Source: Xanthomonas citri pv. mangiferaeindicae (GTDB lineage Bacteria; Pseudomonadota; Gammaproteobacteria; Xanthomonadales; Xanthomonadaceae). Taken from it: 64,000 nt of DNA. The notes under the pieces are model-generated. The model saw only the letters and a program-made list of their open reading frames with translations, was not told the DNA's origin and ran no database searches. The number at the start of each line of letters is the position of its first letter. Within the stretch, counting starts at the first letter, position 1. A program made the position numbers and the translations under genes. Location: positions 124,001 through 188,000 of the forward strand of contig CP016836.1 in the NCBI GenBank assembly GCA_002240395.1. Reading direction: 5' to 3'. Shown piece by piece: positions 36,790-46,169 of this stretch.

Positions 36790-37548
36790 ATGAATCCCAT
36801 CGTCCTCTGGTTCCATCAGCTCGGCTCGCCACCGACCTTCGACCGCTTCGCGCGGCGCTGGGCACCGTGGGCCTATGGCCTGGCGCTGCTGACGATGGCC
36901 GTCGGCCTGTACGGCGCGCTGTTCCAGGTCCCGGCCGACTACCAGCAGGGCGACAGCTTCCGGATCCTCTACATCCATGTGCCCAGCGCCTGGATGAGCC
37001 TGGCGGTGTTCGCGCTGATGGCGCTGTACGGCGCGATCGCGCTGATCTGGCGGATCAAGCTGTGCGAGATCCTGGCGATGGCCTGCGCGCCGATCGGGGC
37101 GGCCTTCACCTTGATCACGCTGGTGACCGGCTCGATCTGGGGCAAGCCGATGTGGGGCACCTGGTGGGACTGGGATCCGCGCCTGACCACGCAGTTGATC
37201 CTGCTGTTCCTGTACCTCGGGGTGATCGGCCTGTACCAGTCGATCGAGGACCGCCGCACGGCCGCACGCGCGGCATCGCTGCTGGCGATCGTCGGCGTCG
37301 CGCTGCTGCCGATCATCCGCTACTCGGTGGTGTGGTGGGACTCGCTGCACCAGGGCCAGACGATCCGCGTGTTCGGCCAGTCGAGCATGGACGCGAGCAT
37401 GATCGGCCCATTGCTGTGGATGATCGTGGCGACCAAGCTCTGGTTCGTCGGGTCGCTGCTGGCGCGCGCGCGCGCCGACAACCTGCGCCGCGAAGCGGGC
37501 AAGGACTGGGTGCGGCGGATGGCCGGCGCACCGGGAGAACACGCATGA
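36790..37548 (+). CDS. ccmC: Heme-handling protein CcmC
   Basis: A 252-residue, six-helix membrane protein. It has the tryptophan-rich WWD motif (GTWWDWDPRLTTQL, about residue 125) and conserved periplasmic histidines (ILYIHVPSAWMS and DSLHQGQTIRV). CcmC loads heme onto the chaperone CcmE. The stop overlaps the ccmD start by four bases. Length and motifs are normal for the family. Confidence 0.97.
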   Translation: MNPIVLWFHQLGSPPTFDRFARRWAPWAYGLALLTMAVGLYGALFQVPADYQQGDSFRILYIHVPSAWMSLAVFALMALYGAIALIWRIKLCEILAMACAPIGAAFTLITLVTGSIWGKPMWGTWWDWDPRLTTQLILLFLYLGVIGLYQSIEDRRTAARAASLLAIVGVALLPIIRYSVVWWDSLHQGQTIRVFGQSSMDASMIGPLLWMIVATKLWFVGSLLARARADNLRREAGKDWVRRMAGAPGEHA

Positions 37549-37718
37549 GCTATCTGGAATACGTCGTCGCCGCCTACGCGGTGTTCGCGGCCGTGCTGGT
37601 GTGGGACTTCGTCGCCCCGCGCATCCGCATCGCGCAGACGCTGCGTGCGGTCCGCACCCTCGAGGCGCGCCGCCAGGCCGCCGTCGTCCCCGCCCCTGAT
37701 ACGGAGCTGACCCGATGA
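37545..37718 (+). CDS. ccmD: CcmD, small membrane protein of the heme-loading complex
   Basis: 57 residues. One N-terminal helix (YVVAAYAVFAAVLVWDFVAP) is followed by a basic cytoplasmic tail (RAVRTLEARRQAA). Size, single helix and position between ccmC and ccmE identify it. CcmD stabilises the CcmABCD complex releasing holo-CcmE. Both ends overlap neighbours (ATGA type). Confidence 0.92.
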   Translation: MSYLEYVVAAYAVFAAVLVWDFVAPRIRIAQTLRAVRTLEARRQAAVVPAPDTELTR

Positions 37719-38191
37719 ACCCCGTCCGCAAACGCCGCCTGGGCTTCGTCGTCGCGCTCGCCGCCGCAGGCGCGCTGTCGGCCACGCTGATCGCCTTCGC
37801 GTTGCAGCGCAACGTCTCGTATCTCTATACCCCGGCCGAGGTGCTGGCCGGCACCGCCGGCCCCGCGGTCGCCTCGGGCGAAGCGCGCTTCCGCCTCGGC
37901 GGCATGGTCGCCGATGGATCGTTCTCGCGCGCCACCGGCTCGATGGAGGCGCACTTCCGCGTCACCGATGGCGATGCCGAGCTGCCGGTCAGCTACACCG
38001 GCATCCTCCCCGACCTGTTCCGCGAGAACCAGGCCGTGGTCGCCACCGGGCGCATGGCCGACGGCGTCTTCGTCGCCGAGCAGGTGCTGGCCAAGCACGA
38101 CGAGACCTACGTGCCCAAGGAGGTCGCCGACAAGATGGGCCTGGCCCACGACAAGCACGGGGTCGCGACGCCGGCCGAGGCCGCGCAATGA
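37715..38191 (+). CDS. ccmE: Cytochrome c-type biogenesis heme chaperone CcmE
   Basis: A 158-residue protein. It has an N-terminal anchor (about residues 10-27), then an OB-fold periplasmic domain starting NVSYLYTPAEV, with FRLGGMVADGS and VSYTGILPDLFRENQ. The covalent heme-binding histidine lies in VLAKHDETYVPKE (about residue 129), with the downstream Tyr that serves as axial ligand. It ferries heme from CcmC to CcmF. It starts four bases inside ccmD; ccmF follows after 36 bases. Confidence 0.97.
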   Translation: MNPVRKRRLGFVVALAAAGALSATLIAFALQRNVSYLYTPAEVLAGTAGPAVASGEARFRLGGMVADGSFSRATGSMEAHFRVTDGDAELPVSYTGILPDLFRENQAVVATGRMADGVFVAEQVLAKHDETYVPKEVADKMGLAHDKHGVATPAEAAQ

Positions 38192-38227
38192 CGGCGATGG
38201 TCTGCGGGCCGCGCCCGGAGCGCACCG

Positions 38228-40161
38228 ATGCTGCCTGAACTCGGTCAGATCACCCTGCTGCTGGCGCTGGTCGCCTCGCTGTTGCAGACCGTGCTGCCGC
38301 TGCTCGGCGCGCGGCGCGGCATCGCGCCGTGGATGGCGACCGCGCGACCGGCCGCCTATGCGCAGGCGATCCTGCTACTCGCCGCCTGGGTGCTGCTCAC
38401 CGTCGCCTTCATGGTGCAGGACTTCTCGGTGCGCTACGTGACCGACAACTCCAACCTGCTGCTGCCGATGGTCTACCGGATCACCGCGGTGTGGGGCGGC
38501 CACGAAGGCTCGCTGCTGCTGTGGGGCTTCCTGCTGGCGTGCTGGAACGGCGCGGTGGCCTGGGGCTCGCGCGATGTGCCCGACGTGGTGCTGGCCCGTG
38601 TGCTCGGGATCATGGGCGCGATCTGCTTCGGCTTCCTGGCGTTTCTGATCTTCACCAGCAACCCCTTCGACCGCATCCTGCCGATGCCGCTCGACGGCCG
38701 CGATCTCAACCCGCTGCTGCAGGACCCGGGAATGATCGTGCACCCGCCGATGCTCTACATCGGCTACTCGGGCTTCATGGTGCCGTTCGCATTCGCGATC
38801 GCCGCGCTGCTCGACGGTCGCATCGATGCGCGCTGGCTGCGCTGGACGCGACCGTGGACCAATGTGGCCTGGGCGTTTCTGACCATCGGCATCGCGCTCG
38901 GCTCGTGGTGGGCGTATGCGGAACTGGGCTGGGGCGGCTGGTGGTTCTGGGATCCGGTCGAGAACGCCAGTTTCATGCCGTGGCTGGCCGGCGCGGCACT
39001 GATCCATTCGCAGGCGGTGACCGAGAAGCGCGGCAGCTTCCACGGCTGGACGCTGCTGCTGGCGATCGCCGCATTTTCGCTGTCGTTGCTGGGCGCATTC
39101 CTGGTGCGCTCGGGCGTACTGACCAGCGTGCACAGCTTCGCGGCCGACCCGGCACGCGGCCTGTTCATCCTGGTGTTCCTGGGCATCGTCGTCGGCGGCT
39201 CGCTGCTGCTCTATGCGCTGCGCGCGCCCGATGGCCGTGGCGGCAAGCCGTTCACAGCGACTTCGCGCGAAACCCTGCTGTTGGCCAACAACCTGCTGCT
39301 GGTCGCGGCGTGCGCGATGGTGCTGCTGGGCACGCTGTATCCGCTGCTGGCCGACGCGCTGGACCTGGGCAAGATCTCGGTCGGTCCCCCGTACTTCTCG
39401 CTGCTGTTCCTGGTGCTGATGGCACCGCTGGTCCTGCTGCTGCCGTTCGGGCCACTGACCCGCTGGCAGAACGACGCGGCCAGCCGCCCGCTGCGCATGC
39501 TCGCGCCCTGGGCGGTGCTGGCGCTGGTGCTCGGCGCGATCGGTTTCTATCTCGCCCCGCAGGGCCCGTGGAAGGTCGCGATGGGCATCGCGGGTGCGGT
39601 GTGGGTCGCCGCCGGCACGCTGCGCTTCGTCTGGGTGCGGCTGCGCACAGGCTCCAAGCGCTTCACGCCCGAGATGACCGGCATGCTGCTCGGCCACCTG
39701 GGCATCGCGGTGTTCCTGGTTGGCGCATTGCTGGTCGAGGCGCTCAACGTCCAGCGCGAAGTCGCATTGGCACCCGGTCAGACGCTGGAGATGGGCCGCG
39801 ATGCGTTCGTGCTCGACGGCGTCGAGCACCACGAGGGACCGAACTATATTTCCGACCGCGGCACCGTGCGCATGCTGCGCGACGACCGCCTGGTCGCCAC
39901 GCTGCATCCCGAAAAGCGCGCCTACGTCAGCGGCGGCCAAGTGATGACCGAGAGCGCGATCCAGGCGGGGGTAACCCGCGATGTCTATGTCGCGCTCGGC
40001 GAGCCGCTCGGCGGCGGTGCCTGGGCGCTGCGTGTGCACGTCAAGCCGTTCGTGCGCTGGATCTGGGCCGGCGCGTTCCTGATGGCGCTGGGGCGTTCAT
40101 TGTCGCCGGTGATCGCCGTTTCCGCCGTCCGCCGTCGCCGCGCAGGGAGCCGTCCGCATGA
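38228..40161 (+). CDS. ccmF: Cytochrome c heme lyase subunit CcmF (late frameshift as sequenced)
   Basis: A large polytopic protein with the WWD motif (GWGGWWFWDPVENASFMPWL, about residue 237) and conserved histidines around it (HEGSLLLW, IHSQAVTEKRGSFHG). It is complete except for the last helix: at the GGGG run 40090-40093 the frame as read runs on into low-complexity sequence to 40336. One more G gives FLMALGAFIVAGDRRFRR and a stop at 40159-40161 that overlaps the ccmG start (ATGA), as in the rest of the operon. The corrected length is about 644 residues, as expected. CcmF attaches heme to apocytochrome with CcmH/I. Confidence 0.95.
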
Positions 40162-40721
40162 GCACGTCCCCGACCCGTCGCTCCCGGGGCCGCTGGTTGC
40201 CCCTGGCGGTCTTCGCGGCGATCGCCGTGCTGCTCGCCGCAGGCGTCTGGCTCAGTCGCAACCCCAATCGCGACGCCCTGCCCTCGCCGCTGATCGGCAA
40301 GCCCGCGCCCGACTTCCGCCTGCCGGTGCTGCATGAGCCGGGCCGGATGGTGACCGCGGCCGAGCTGCGCGGCGAACCCTACCTGCTCAACGTCTGGGGC
40401 AGTTGGTGTCCAGGCTGCCGCGAGGAACATGCGGTGATCAGCGAGTTCGCCAAGACCAAGCGCGTGCGCGTGATCGGCTACAACTGGAAGGACGAGCACA
40501 GCGATGCGCTGCGCTGGCTCGAGCAGTTCGGCAATCCGTACTGGCTGGTGCTGGTGGACTACGAGGGCCACGCGGCGATCGACTGGGGCATCTACGGCGC
40601 ACCGGAAACCTTCCTGGTCGACGGCGACGGCACCATCGTCTGGAAGTATGTCGGCCCGATGACCCCCGAGGTGCTGCGCACGCAGCTGCTGCCCCAGGTC
40701 GAACGGCTGGAGGCGCCATGA
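40158..40721 (+). CDS. ccmG: Thiol:disulfide interchange protein CcmG/DsbE
   Basis: A 187-residue protein. The N-terminal anchor helix (residues about 14-32) leads to a thioredoxin-like periplasmic domain with the active site WCPGC (NVWGSWCPGCREEH, about residue 83) and the acidic IGKPAPDFRLP entry typical of DsbE. It reduces the heme-binding CxxCH cysteines of apocytochromes before ligation. The start overlaps the corrected ccmF stop and the stop overlaps ccmH. Confidence 0.96.
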   Translation: MSTSPTRRSRGRWLPLAVFAAIAVLLAAGVWLSRNPNRDALPSPLIGKPAPDFRLPVLHEPGRMVTAAELRGEPYLLNVWGSWCPGCREEHAVISEFAKTKRVRVIGYNWKDEHSDALRWLEQFGNPYWLVLVDYEGHAAIDWGIYGAPETFLVDGDGTIVWKYVGPMTPEVLRTQLLPQVERLEAP

Positions 40722-41161
40722 TCCGTGCGCTCTTGCTCGCACTGGCCCTGTGCCTGGCCTGGCCGCCTGCGGTCCGCGCGCAGGCCGCCGTCGATCCGGC
40801 GCCACTGACGTTCGAAAACGCCGCCGAGGAAAAGCGCTTCCGCAGCCTGATCCTCGAGTTGCGCTGCGTGATGTGCCAGAACCAGTCGCTGGCCGATTCC
40901 AATGCCCAGATCGCCCACGACCTGCGCCGTGAGGTGCTCACGCTGATGCGCCGCGGGCAGAGCGATGCGCAGATCCGCGAGCATCTGGTCGCGCGCTACG
41001 GGGAGTTCGTGCTCTATCGCCCGCGTGTCGGGCCGGCGACCTGGCTGCTGTGGTTCGGCCCGTTGCTCGTGCTCGGCGCCGGTGGCGTGGTGATCTGGCG
41101 GATCGTGGCCGCGCGTCGCCGCGAGCCGCTGCCGCCGATCGATGAACCCCAGGAGTGGTAA
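40718..41161 (+). CDS. ccmH: Cytochrome c-type biogenesis protein CcmH
   Basis: A 147-residue protein with a signal peptide, the LRCxxC active site (ELRCVMCQNQSLADSNA, about residue 46), the three-helix fold (AHDLRREVLTLMRRGQ), and a C-terminal anchor helix. The frame is open further upstream, but the ATG at 40718 overlaps ccmG and gives the signal peptide. CcmH holds reduced apocytochrome for the CcmF lyase. Its stop shares one base with the ccmI start. Confidence 0.96.
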   Translation: MIRALLLALALCLAWPPAVRAQAAVDPAPLTFENAAEEKRFRSLILELRCVMCQNQSLADSNAQIAHDLRREVLTLMRRGQSDAQIREHLVARYGEFVLYRPRVGPATWLLWFGPLLVLGAGGVVIWRIVAARRREPLPPIDEPQEW

Positions 41162-42183
41162 TGGCCGTTTTCGTTGCGATCGCGATCTGCATCACGCTGG
41201 CGACTGTCGCCATGCTGGTCCATGCCCTGCGCACCGGTGCGCCGCGCGTGGCGCTGGCGGTGGCCGTGCTGGTGCCGGTGCTGGTCGGCGGCCTGTACAC
41301 CATCGTCGGCACCCCCGCCGCACTCGATCCGCAGTCGCTGCGCGCGCCCGGCTCGCTGGAAGAGGCGATCACCCGCCTGCAGGCCGACCTGGAACGCGAC
41401 CCGCGCCAGCCCGAGGGCTGGGTGCTGCTGGGCCGCAGCTATGCGGCAATGCAGGAGCCGGGCAAGGCGCGCGATGCGATCGAGCGTGCGGCCAAGCTGC
41501 TGCCCGACGACGACGCACTGCAGGTCGAATACGCCCGGGCCCGCGCCGAGGCGCATCCGCAGCGCCGCTTCGATCAGACCGCCGTCGAGATCCTGCGCAC
41601 GGTGCTCGCGCGCAACCCCGAGCAGCAGCACGCGCGCTGGTTCTTGGGCATTGCCCAGCGCCAGGCCGGCGACGACGCGGCTGCGGTCGCGACCTGGGAG
41701 CCGCTGCTGGCCCAGCTCGACGGCGAGACCGCCGCGACTTTGCGCGAGCAGATCGCCGCCGCACGCGAGGCTGCGGGCATGCCCGCGTCGACCGCCCCGG
41801 CCACCGAGGCGACGGCCGCGGTCCCGGCCCGCGCACTGCACGTGCGCGTGCGCATCGCGGGCGACGCTGCGGCCCTGGCCGCGCGACTGCCGCCCGAGGC
41901 CAGTGTGTTCGTGATGGCCCGCCAGCCCGGCGGCCCGCCGATGCCGGTGGCCGCGCAGCGCCACCGCCTGTCCGCGCTGCCGCTCGACATCGTGCTCGAT
42001 GACGGCGACAGCCCGATGCCGACCCAGCCGCTGTCGGCACTCGACGAGGTCGAAGTCGTCGCCCGGATCGCGGCCCGCGGCATCGCCGACCGCAGCCCCG
42101 ACGACCTGGAATCGGCGCCGGTGCGCGTGAGCCTGCCCACCACGGACACGATCGAGCTGGTGATCGAGGTCCCCCACCCCTAG
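41161..42183 (+). CDS. ccmI: Cytochrome c-type biogenesis protein CcmI (CycH)
   Basis: About 340 residues. Two N-terminal membrane helices lead to TPR-like repeats (EEAITRLQADLERDPRQPEGWVLLG split by normal spacing, then YAAMQEPGKARDAIERA and NPEQQHARWFLGIAQRQ). A C-terminal beta-rich domain holds VRVRIAGDAAALAARLP. CcmI binds the C-terminus of apocytochrome c and presents it to CcmFH. It closes the operon. A 10-bp-stem hairpin follows at 42195-42221. Confidence 0.94.
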   Translation: MAVFVAIAICITLATVAMLVHALRTGAPRVALAVAVLVPVLVGGLYTIVGTPAALDPQSLRAPGSLEEAITRLQADLERDPRQPEGWVLLGRSYAAMQEPGKARDAIERAAKLLPDDDALQVEYARARAEAHPQRRFDQTAVEILRTVLARNPEQQHARWFLGIAQRQAGDDAAAVATWEPLLAQLDGETAATLREQIAAAREAAGMPASTAPATEATAAVPARALHVRVRIAGDAAALAARLPPEASVFVMARQPGGPPMPVAAQRHRLSALPLDIVLDDGDSPMPTQPLSALDEVEVVARIAARGIADRSPDDLESAPVRVSLPTTDTIELVIEVPHP

Positions 42184-42194
42184 CGGTGAAGGGA

Positions 42195-42221
42195 CGCCCG
42201 GCGATGGCTTTTCGCCGGGCG
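42195..42221 (+). terminator. Hairpin after the ccm operon
   Basis: CGCCCGGCGA and TCGCCGGGCG form a perfect 10-bp stem with a 7-base loop, 12 bases after the ccmI stop. No T-tract follows. It may stabilise the 3-prime end of the ccm mRNA or terminate weakly ahead of metX. Confidence 0.45.
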
Positions 42222-42284
42222 AACCGCGATCATGCAACGCCACGCGCCACCGGCCCGCCATCGCGCCTCCGGGCGCCAGATTCG

Positions 42285-43405
42285 ATGACCGAATTCATCC
42301 CGCCGGGCAGCCGCTTCGTCGCGCTGCCCTCGCCGTTCGCGATGAAGCGCGGCGGCATGCTGCACGGCGCACGTGTCGCCTACGAGACCTGGGGCCGGCT
42401 CGATCCCGCTGCCGGCAATGCGATCCTCATCGTCACCGGCCTGTCGCCCGACGCCCACGCCGCCGCGCATGGCGATGACCCATCGCCCGGCTGGTGGGAG
42501 GCGATGGTGGGTCCCGGCCGTCCGATCGATACCGACCGCTGGTTCGTGGTCTGCGTCAATTCGCTGGGCAGTTGCAAAGGTTCCACCGGCCCGGCCTCGA
42601 TCGATCCGGCCACCGGCGCGCCCTACCGCCTGGCGTTCCCCGATCTGTCGATCGAGGATGTCGCCGACGCCGCCGCGCACGTCGTGCGGGCGTTGGGCAT
42701 CGCGCAACTGGCCTGCGTGATCGGCAACTCGATGGGCGGCATGACCGCGCTGTCACTGCTGGCGCGCCACCCGGGCCTGGCGCGCACGCACGTCAACATC
42801 TGCGGCGCGGCGCGCGCACTGCCGTTCTCGATCGCGATCCGCTCGTTGCAGCGCGAGGCGATCCGGCTCGACCCGATGTGGAACGGCGGCGACTACAGTG
42901 ATGCGGCCTACCCGAGAGCGGCATGCGCATGGCACGCAAACTCGGGGTCATCACCTATCGCTCGGCGCTCGAGTGGGATGGCCGCTTCGGGCGCGTGCGC
43001 CTGGAATCGGACCGCCGCGACGACGAGGATCCGTTCGGTCTGGAGTTCGAGGTCGAAAGCTATCTCGAAGGCCATGCGCGCCGCTTCGTGCGCCGCTTCG
43101 ATCCCAACTGCTATCTCTACCTGAGCCGATCGATGGACTGGTTCGATATCGGCGATCACTGCGGCGGCGATACCGATGCCGGCCTGGCAGCGCTGCGGGT
43201 CGAGCGCGCGCTGAGCATCGGCGTGCACACCGACATCCTGTTCCCGCTGCAGCAACAGCGCCAGATCGCCGATGGCCTGCGCGCCGGCGGTGTCGATGCA
43301 CAGTTCCTGCCGCTCGAGTCGCCGCAGGGCCACGATGCGTTCCTGGTCGACATCGCCCGCTTCGGCCCGGCGCTGCGCGGCTTCCTCGATGCACTTGCGA
43401 CCTGA
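42285..43405 (+). pseudogene. metX: MetX homoserine O-acyltransferase, frameshifted as sequenced
   Basis: An alpha/beta-hydrolase-fold acyltransferase split over two frames. The first (ATG 42285, MTEFIPPGSRFVALPS) holds VAYETWGRLDP, the NSLGSCKGSTGPASIDP loop, and the nucleophile elbow GNSMGGMTALSLLARHPG (Ser about residue 149). The second frame holds the rest, including FPLQQQRQIADGLRAGG, then the catalytic Asp region and ESPQGHDAFLVD with the His. Adding a C at 42911-42913 gives AAYPESGMRMARKLG and a product of about 373 residues. It acylates homoserine (or serine) for methionine or cysteine synthesis. The acyl donor is not settled by sequence here. The break is probably a base-call error. 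Confidence 0.9.
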
Positions 43406-43454
43406 GTGCGTGTCGCGACACGGCGCACCGATCGCAGCGGCTAGACTGGGTCGC

Positions 43455-44060
43455 ATGTCCGAGACCACGCCACTGCCCGACATTCGATATCCCGGCCGCG
43501 ACCGGCTGATCGCCGCAGTCGATGCCGCGCTCGTCCACGATGACGCGCACGCTGTCACCGCTGCACTGCGCGAGACGATGCAAGCCTTGATCCGCGATCC
43601 TGCGGTGCGTCTGCCGCCCTGCGTGCACGCGCCGGTCGACGGCCATTACGCACGCCGCGAGCTCTACCGCAGTCCGCAGCACGGCTACAGCATCGTCGCG
43701 ATGACCTGGGCCCCGGGCCAGGGCACGCCGCTGCACGATCACGACGAACTGTGGTGCGTGGAGGGCGTGTGGCACGGCACGCTCGAGATCGTGCAGTACG
43801 AATGCCTCGGGCGGGATGGTGCGCGCTACCGCTTCCGGCCGGCGAGCACCGTGCAGGCGCAGACCGGCAGCGCCGGCAGTCTGATCCCGCCGCACGAGTA
43901 CCACATCATTCGGAACACCGACCCCGCGGTGGTCGCGGTTTCGCTGCACATCTATCAGGCGCCGATCCTGCGCTGCGCGCTGTTCGACCCACAGGGCGGG
44001 GACCGGTATCTGCGCCGCGAGACGATCATGCAAACCGACGCGTTCGATTCGGCCGACTAG
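43455..44060 (+). CDS. Cysteine-dioxygenase-family cupin
   Basis: A 201-residue protein starting at ATG 43455. The cupin metal-binding motif 1 is HDHDELWCVEGVWHGTLE (two His plus Glu/Cys, about residue 96) and motif 2 includes IPPHEYHIIRN. These fit the iron-binding core of cysteine dioxygenase/thiol dioxygenases, and SIVAMTWAPGQGTPLHDH is typical of bacterial CDO-like proteins. It would oxidise cysteine or a related thiol to the sulfinate. It follows metX by 49 bases, so sulfur amino-acid supply and disposal may be co-expressed. The substrate could also be 3-mercaptopropionate. Confidence 0.82.
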   Translation: MSETTPLPDIRYPGRDRLIAAVDAALVHDDAHAVTAALRETMQALIRDPAVRLPPCVHAPVDGHYARRELYRSPQHGYSIVAMTWAPGQGTPLHDHDELWCVEGVWHGTLEIVQYECLGRDGARYRFRPASTVQAQTGSAGSLIPPHEYHIIRNTDPAVVAVSLHIYQAPILRCALFDPQGGDRYLRRETIMQTDAFDSAD

Positions 44061-44099
44061 CTGCGCACGCAGATCAGTACGCCGCGACGGCAGACACCG

Positions 44100-44603
44100 C
44101 TAGTCGAGCAGGCGCTCGACCTCCACGCGCAGGATCTGGCCACCGTCGTCGAGCCAGGCCCGGCCCTGCACGACGATACCGTCGCCCTGATGCGCCCGGT
44201 CGACCAACCCGTCCTCGATCGGCCCGCCGGAGGCCGCATCGAAGCGCACCTGCTGCGGCAGCCGCGAGACCGGTTGGGGCACATCAGGTCGCAACGCCGC
44301 CGGCTGTCCCTCGACGTCGGACACCATGTAACCGTTGGGACAGGGCGCACGCACGCAGCGGATGTTGCTCAAGTGCACACGGAAGACGCCCTGCGCCAGA
44401 CGCAGCTGCCCGGACGGCTGGGCCGGTACCCGCAACACCGCAGGATCGAGCACTCGTTCGCCAACGGGCTCGGCGGCGCCCACGTGCCGCCCGGACGGGC
44501 TCGCGCATGCGGCCAGTGCCAGGAGCAGCATGCCGACCGGCACCGCCACGAGCCCTCGCCCCAAGCGGTCCCCGCGCTCGCGTCCACGTCGACTGCCCAC
44601 CAT
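44100..44603 (-). CDS. Hypothetical lipoprotein
   Basis: A 167-residue protein with an unusually long basic N-terminus, a hydrophobic helix and a lipobox (LLLALAAC, Cys about residue 33). The mature part has a short Cys-containing segment (NIRCVRAPCPNGYM) and a C-terminal GIVVQGRAWLDDGGQILRVEVERL strand pair interrupted by normal loops. I do not recognise a named family. The Cys pair around a PCPNG turn suggests a small disulfide-bonded beta domain. It is convergent with the cupin gene and lies 121 bases from the tRNA-Leu gene. Confidence 0.65.
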   Translation of the reverse strand: MVGSRRGRERGDRLGRGLVAVPVGMLLLALAACASPSGRHVGAAEPVGERVLDPAVLRVPAQPSGQLRLAQGVFRVHLSNIRCVRAPCPNGYMVSDVEGQPAALRPDVPQPVSRLPQQVRFDAASGGPIEDGLVDRAHQGDGIVVQGRAWLDDGGQILRVEVERLLD

Positions 44604-44708
44604 GCCCGTCTCCTGCTGCCACCGGCACGCGCCGGCCCGCGGAGCATGCCAGAGGGGATGTTCGGATTTCGCGAACGCAGGTGTCCGCTTCCCTGCCGGA
44701 TGATCCGC

Positions 44709-44714
44709 TATACT
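44709..44714 (+). promoter_or_regulatory. -10 box upstream of tRNA-Leu
   Basis: TATACT ends 10 bases before the tRNA 5-prime end. The -35 region is not clear. Confidence 0.4.
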
Positions 44715-44724
44715 CGCCGTCCGC

Positions 44725-44810
44725 GCCGGAGTGGCGGAATGGTAGACGCAGTGGACTCAAAATCCACCGCCTTTAAAAGCGTGCGGGTTCGAGTCCCGCC
44801 TCCGGTACCA
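44725..44810 (+). tRNA. tRNA-Leu (anticodon CAA)
   Basis: An 86-base type II tRNA with CCA encoded. Acceptor arms GCCGGAG and CTCCGGT pair (one G-T). The anticodon stem GTGGA/TCCAC encloses loop CTCAAAA with anticodon CAA, reading UUG leucine codons. A long variable arm (about GCCTTTAAAAGCGT) and the T-arm GCGGGTTCGAGTCCCGC follow. It stands alone. Confidence 0.97.
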
Positions 44811-44914
44811 GCAGGCCGCATACCAACGGGTCTGGACGCCGTCCTGGCGTCACGTCAGCGGTGACCCGAGCCCGGAACGCGCGGCACGGCGCCGCATTCG
44901 ACTAGCATCGGCGC

Positions 44915-45685
44915 ATGTGCCTGATCGCTATCGCCTGGAATACTCGCCCCGACCTGCCGCTGGTGCTGATCGCCAATCGCGACGAGGCGCACGCGCGGGC
45001 GACCGCGGCGGCCGGTGTCGATCCCGAGGCGCCGGACGTGTTCGGCGGCCGTGACCTGCAGTCGGGTGGCAGTTGGCTGCAGGTCTCGTCTCGCCGCCGG
45101 CTGGCAGCAGTGACCAATGTCCGCGCGGGCGTGGCGCCGGAGACCGCGCGGTTGTCGCGTGGCTGGCTGGTGCGCGACTTCGTCCGCGGCGACGCCTCGG
45201 CCGAGCGCTTCGCCCATGCGCTGGCCGACGACGCCGCGGGCTACGGGCGCTTCAACCTACTGCTGTGGGACGGCGACGCGTTGTGGTTCGCCAGCAACCA
45301 TCCCCGCTTCGCGGTTGCCGAGGTCGCCCCGGGACTGCACGCGATGTCCAATGGCGCATTCGACGCGCCCTGGCCCAAGAGCAACGCGGCCACACGCACT
45401 TTGCAAGACTGGCTCGCGGCATCGTCTGGCGCTTCAGGCGCTCTGGAGCCACTGTTCGCCGGCCTGCGCGACGTGCGTCCTGCCGACGACGCACAATTGC
45501 CCGACACCGGCGTCGGCCTTGCGCTGGAAAGGCGCCTGTCGCCGCCGTTCATCGAGGATCCGATGTACGGCACGCGCAGCAGCACCGTGGTCCTGGCCAG
45601 CGCCAACGACATCATGTTCGCCGAGCGGCGCTTCGCGCCGGGTGGTGTACCGACGGGCGAGACCTGCGTGCAGCTCGGACGCTGA
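44915..45685 (+). CDS. NRDE-family (TANGO2-like) protein
   Basis: A 256-residue protein beginning MCLIAIAWNTRPDLPLVLIANRDEAHAR split only by normal length, showing the conserved N-terminal Cys and the NRDE motif (about residue 22) that names the family. DVFGGRDLQSGGSWLQVS and VTNVRAG follow, and the C-terminus has MYGTRSSTVVLA as in TANGO2 homologues. The N-terminal Cys recalls Ntn-hydrolase folds. Animal TANGO2 is linked to Golgi organisation, metabolism and heme handling, but the bacterial role is not known. Stand-alone gene after the tRNA. Confidence 0.88.
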   Translation: MCLIAIAWNTRPDLPLVLIANRDEAHARATAAAGVDPEAPDVFGGRDLQSGGSWLQVSSRRRLAAVTNVRAGVAPETARLSRGWLVRDFVRGDASAERFAHALADDAAGYGRFNLLLWDGDALWFASNHPRFAVAEVAPGLHAMSNGAFDAPWPKSNAATRTLQDWLAASSGASGALEPLFAGLRDVRPADDAQLPDTGVGLALERRLSPPFIEDPMYGTRSSTVVLASANDIMFAERRFAPGGVPTGETCVQLGR

Positions 45686-45700
45686 CCGGCAGCTATCGGA

Positions 45701-46165
45701 TCACGGCGTCGGCCACGGCCACCAGCCATGCCCGGTCAGCGCATAGCGGTCGGCCGCGCGTTCGAAGCGGTTGCGCACGCTGATGCCCCCGCACAGCAGA
45801 TACAACGGCAAGAACAGCGGACCGAGCACCATGTACTGGAAGACATGGGCGCGCTCGTGATCGCCCAGGCGGATCGGCGCTTGCACGCACAGCGCGGCGC
45901 GATGCGCGTAGGTACTGCAGGCACGGTCGAGCGAATCGCCGGTATGCAGGATCGTGTTGCCGAACGTGATCGCCCCGCCCGGCCCCCAGGGCCAGCGATC
46001 GAACACCAGTGCGCAGTCGCCATCACGCCAGCGGGCCCGTGCGCCGAACGGCAGGCCGGCCAACCCGCCGAGCAGGCCGATGGCGGTATTGGGCAGCGTC
46101 CAGATCGCGCCCAAGGCCAGCAACAGCGCGCGCAACGGAGTCGGCAGGCGTCGCCAGCGCAGCAT
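45701..46165 (-). CDS. Hypothetical membrane protein
   Basis: A 154-residue protein. A hydrophobic N-terminal half (LRALLLALGAIWTLPNTAIGLLGGLAGLPFG in broken parts) is followed by a soluble portion with FDRWPWGPGGAITFGN, and then a segment with HERAHVFQYMVLGPLFLPLYLL. The H-E-x-x-H pattern (HERAH, about residue 103) in front of a hydrophobic helix is notable and could be metal-binding. The C-terminus reads FERAADRYALTGHGW. I do not recognise the family. It lies 4 bases after the PspC-domain gene on the same strand, suggesting co-expression. Confidence 0.65.
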   Translation of the reverse strand: MLRWRRLPTPLRALLLALGAIWTLPNTAIGLLGGLAGLPFGARARWRDGDCALVFDRWPWGPGGAITFGNTILHTGDSLDRACSTYAHRAALCVQAPIRLGDHERAHVFQYMVLGPLFLPLYLLCGGISVRNRFERAADRYALTGHGWWPWPTP

Positions 46166-46169
46166 CGCC

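Noticed and set aside
39846..40336. CcmF as read to 40336 with a long extra tail
   Set aside because: The tail after 40093 is low-complexity. One extra G gives the family's normal C-terminus and a stop overlapping the ccmG start.
42184..42284. Possible S-adenosylmethionine riboswitch ahead of metX
   Set aside because: The leader is about 100 bases and holds just one simple hairpin. I could not match it to a SAM aptamer consensus.
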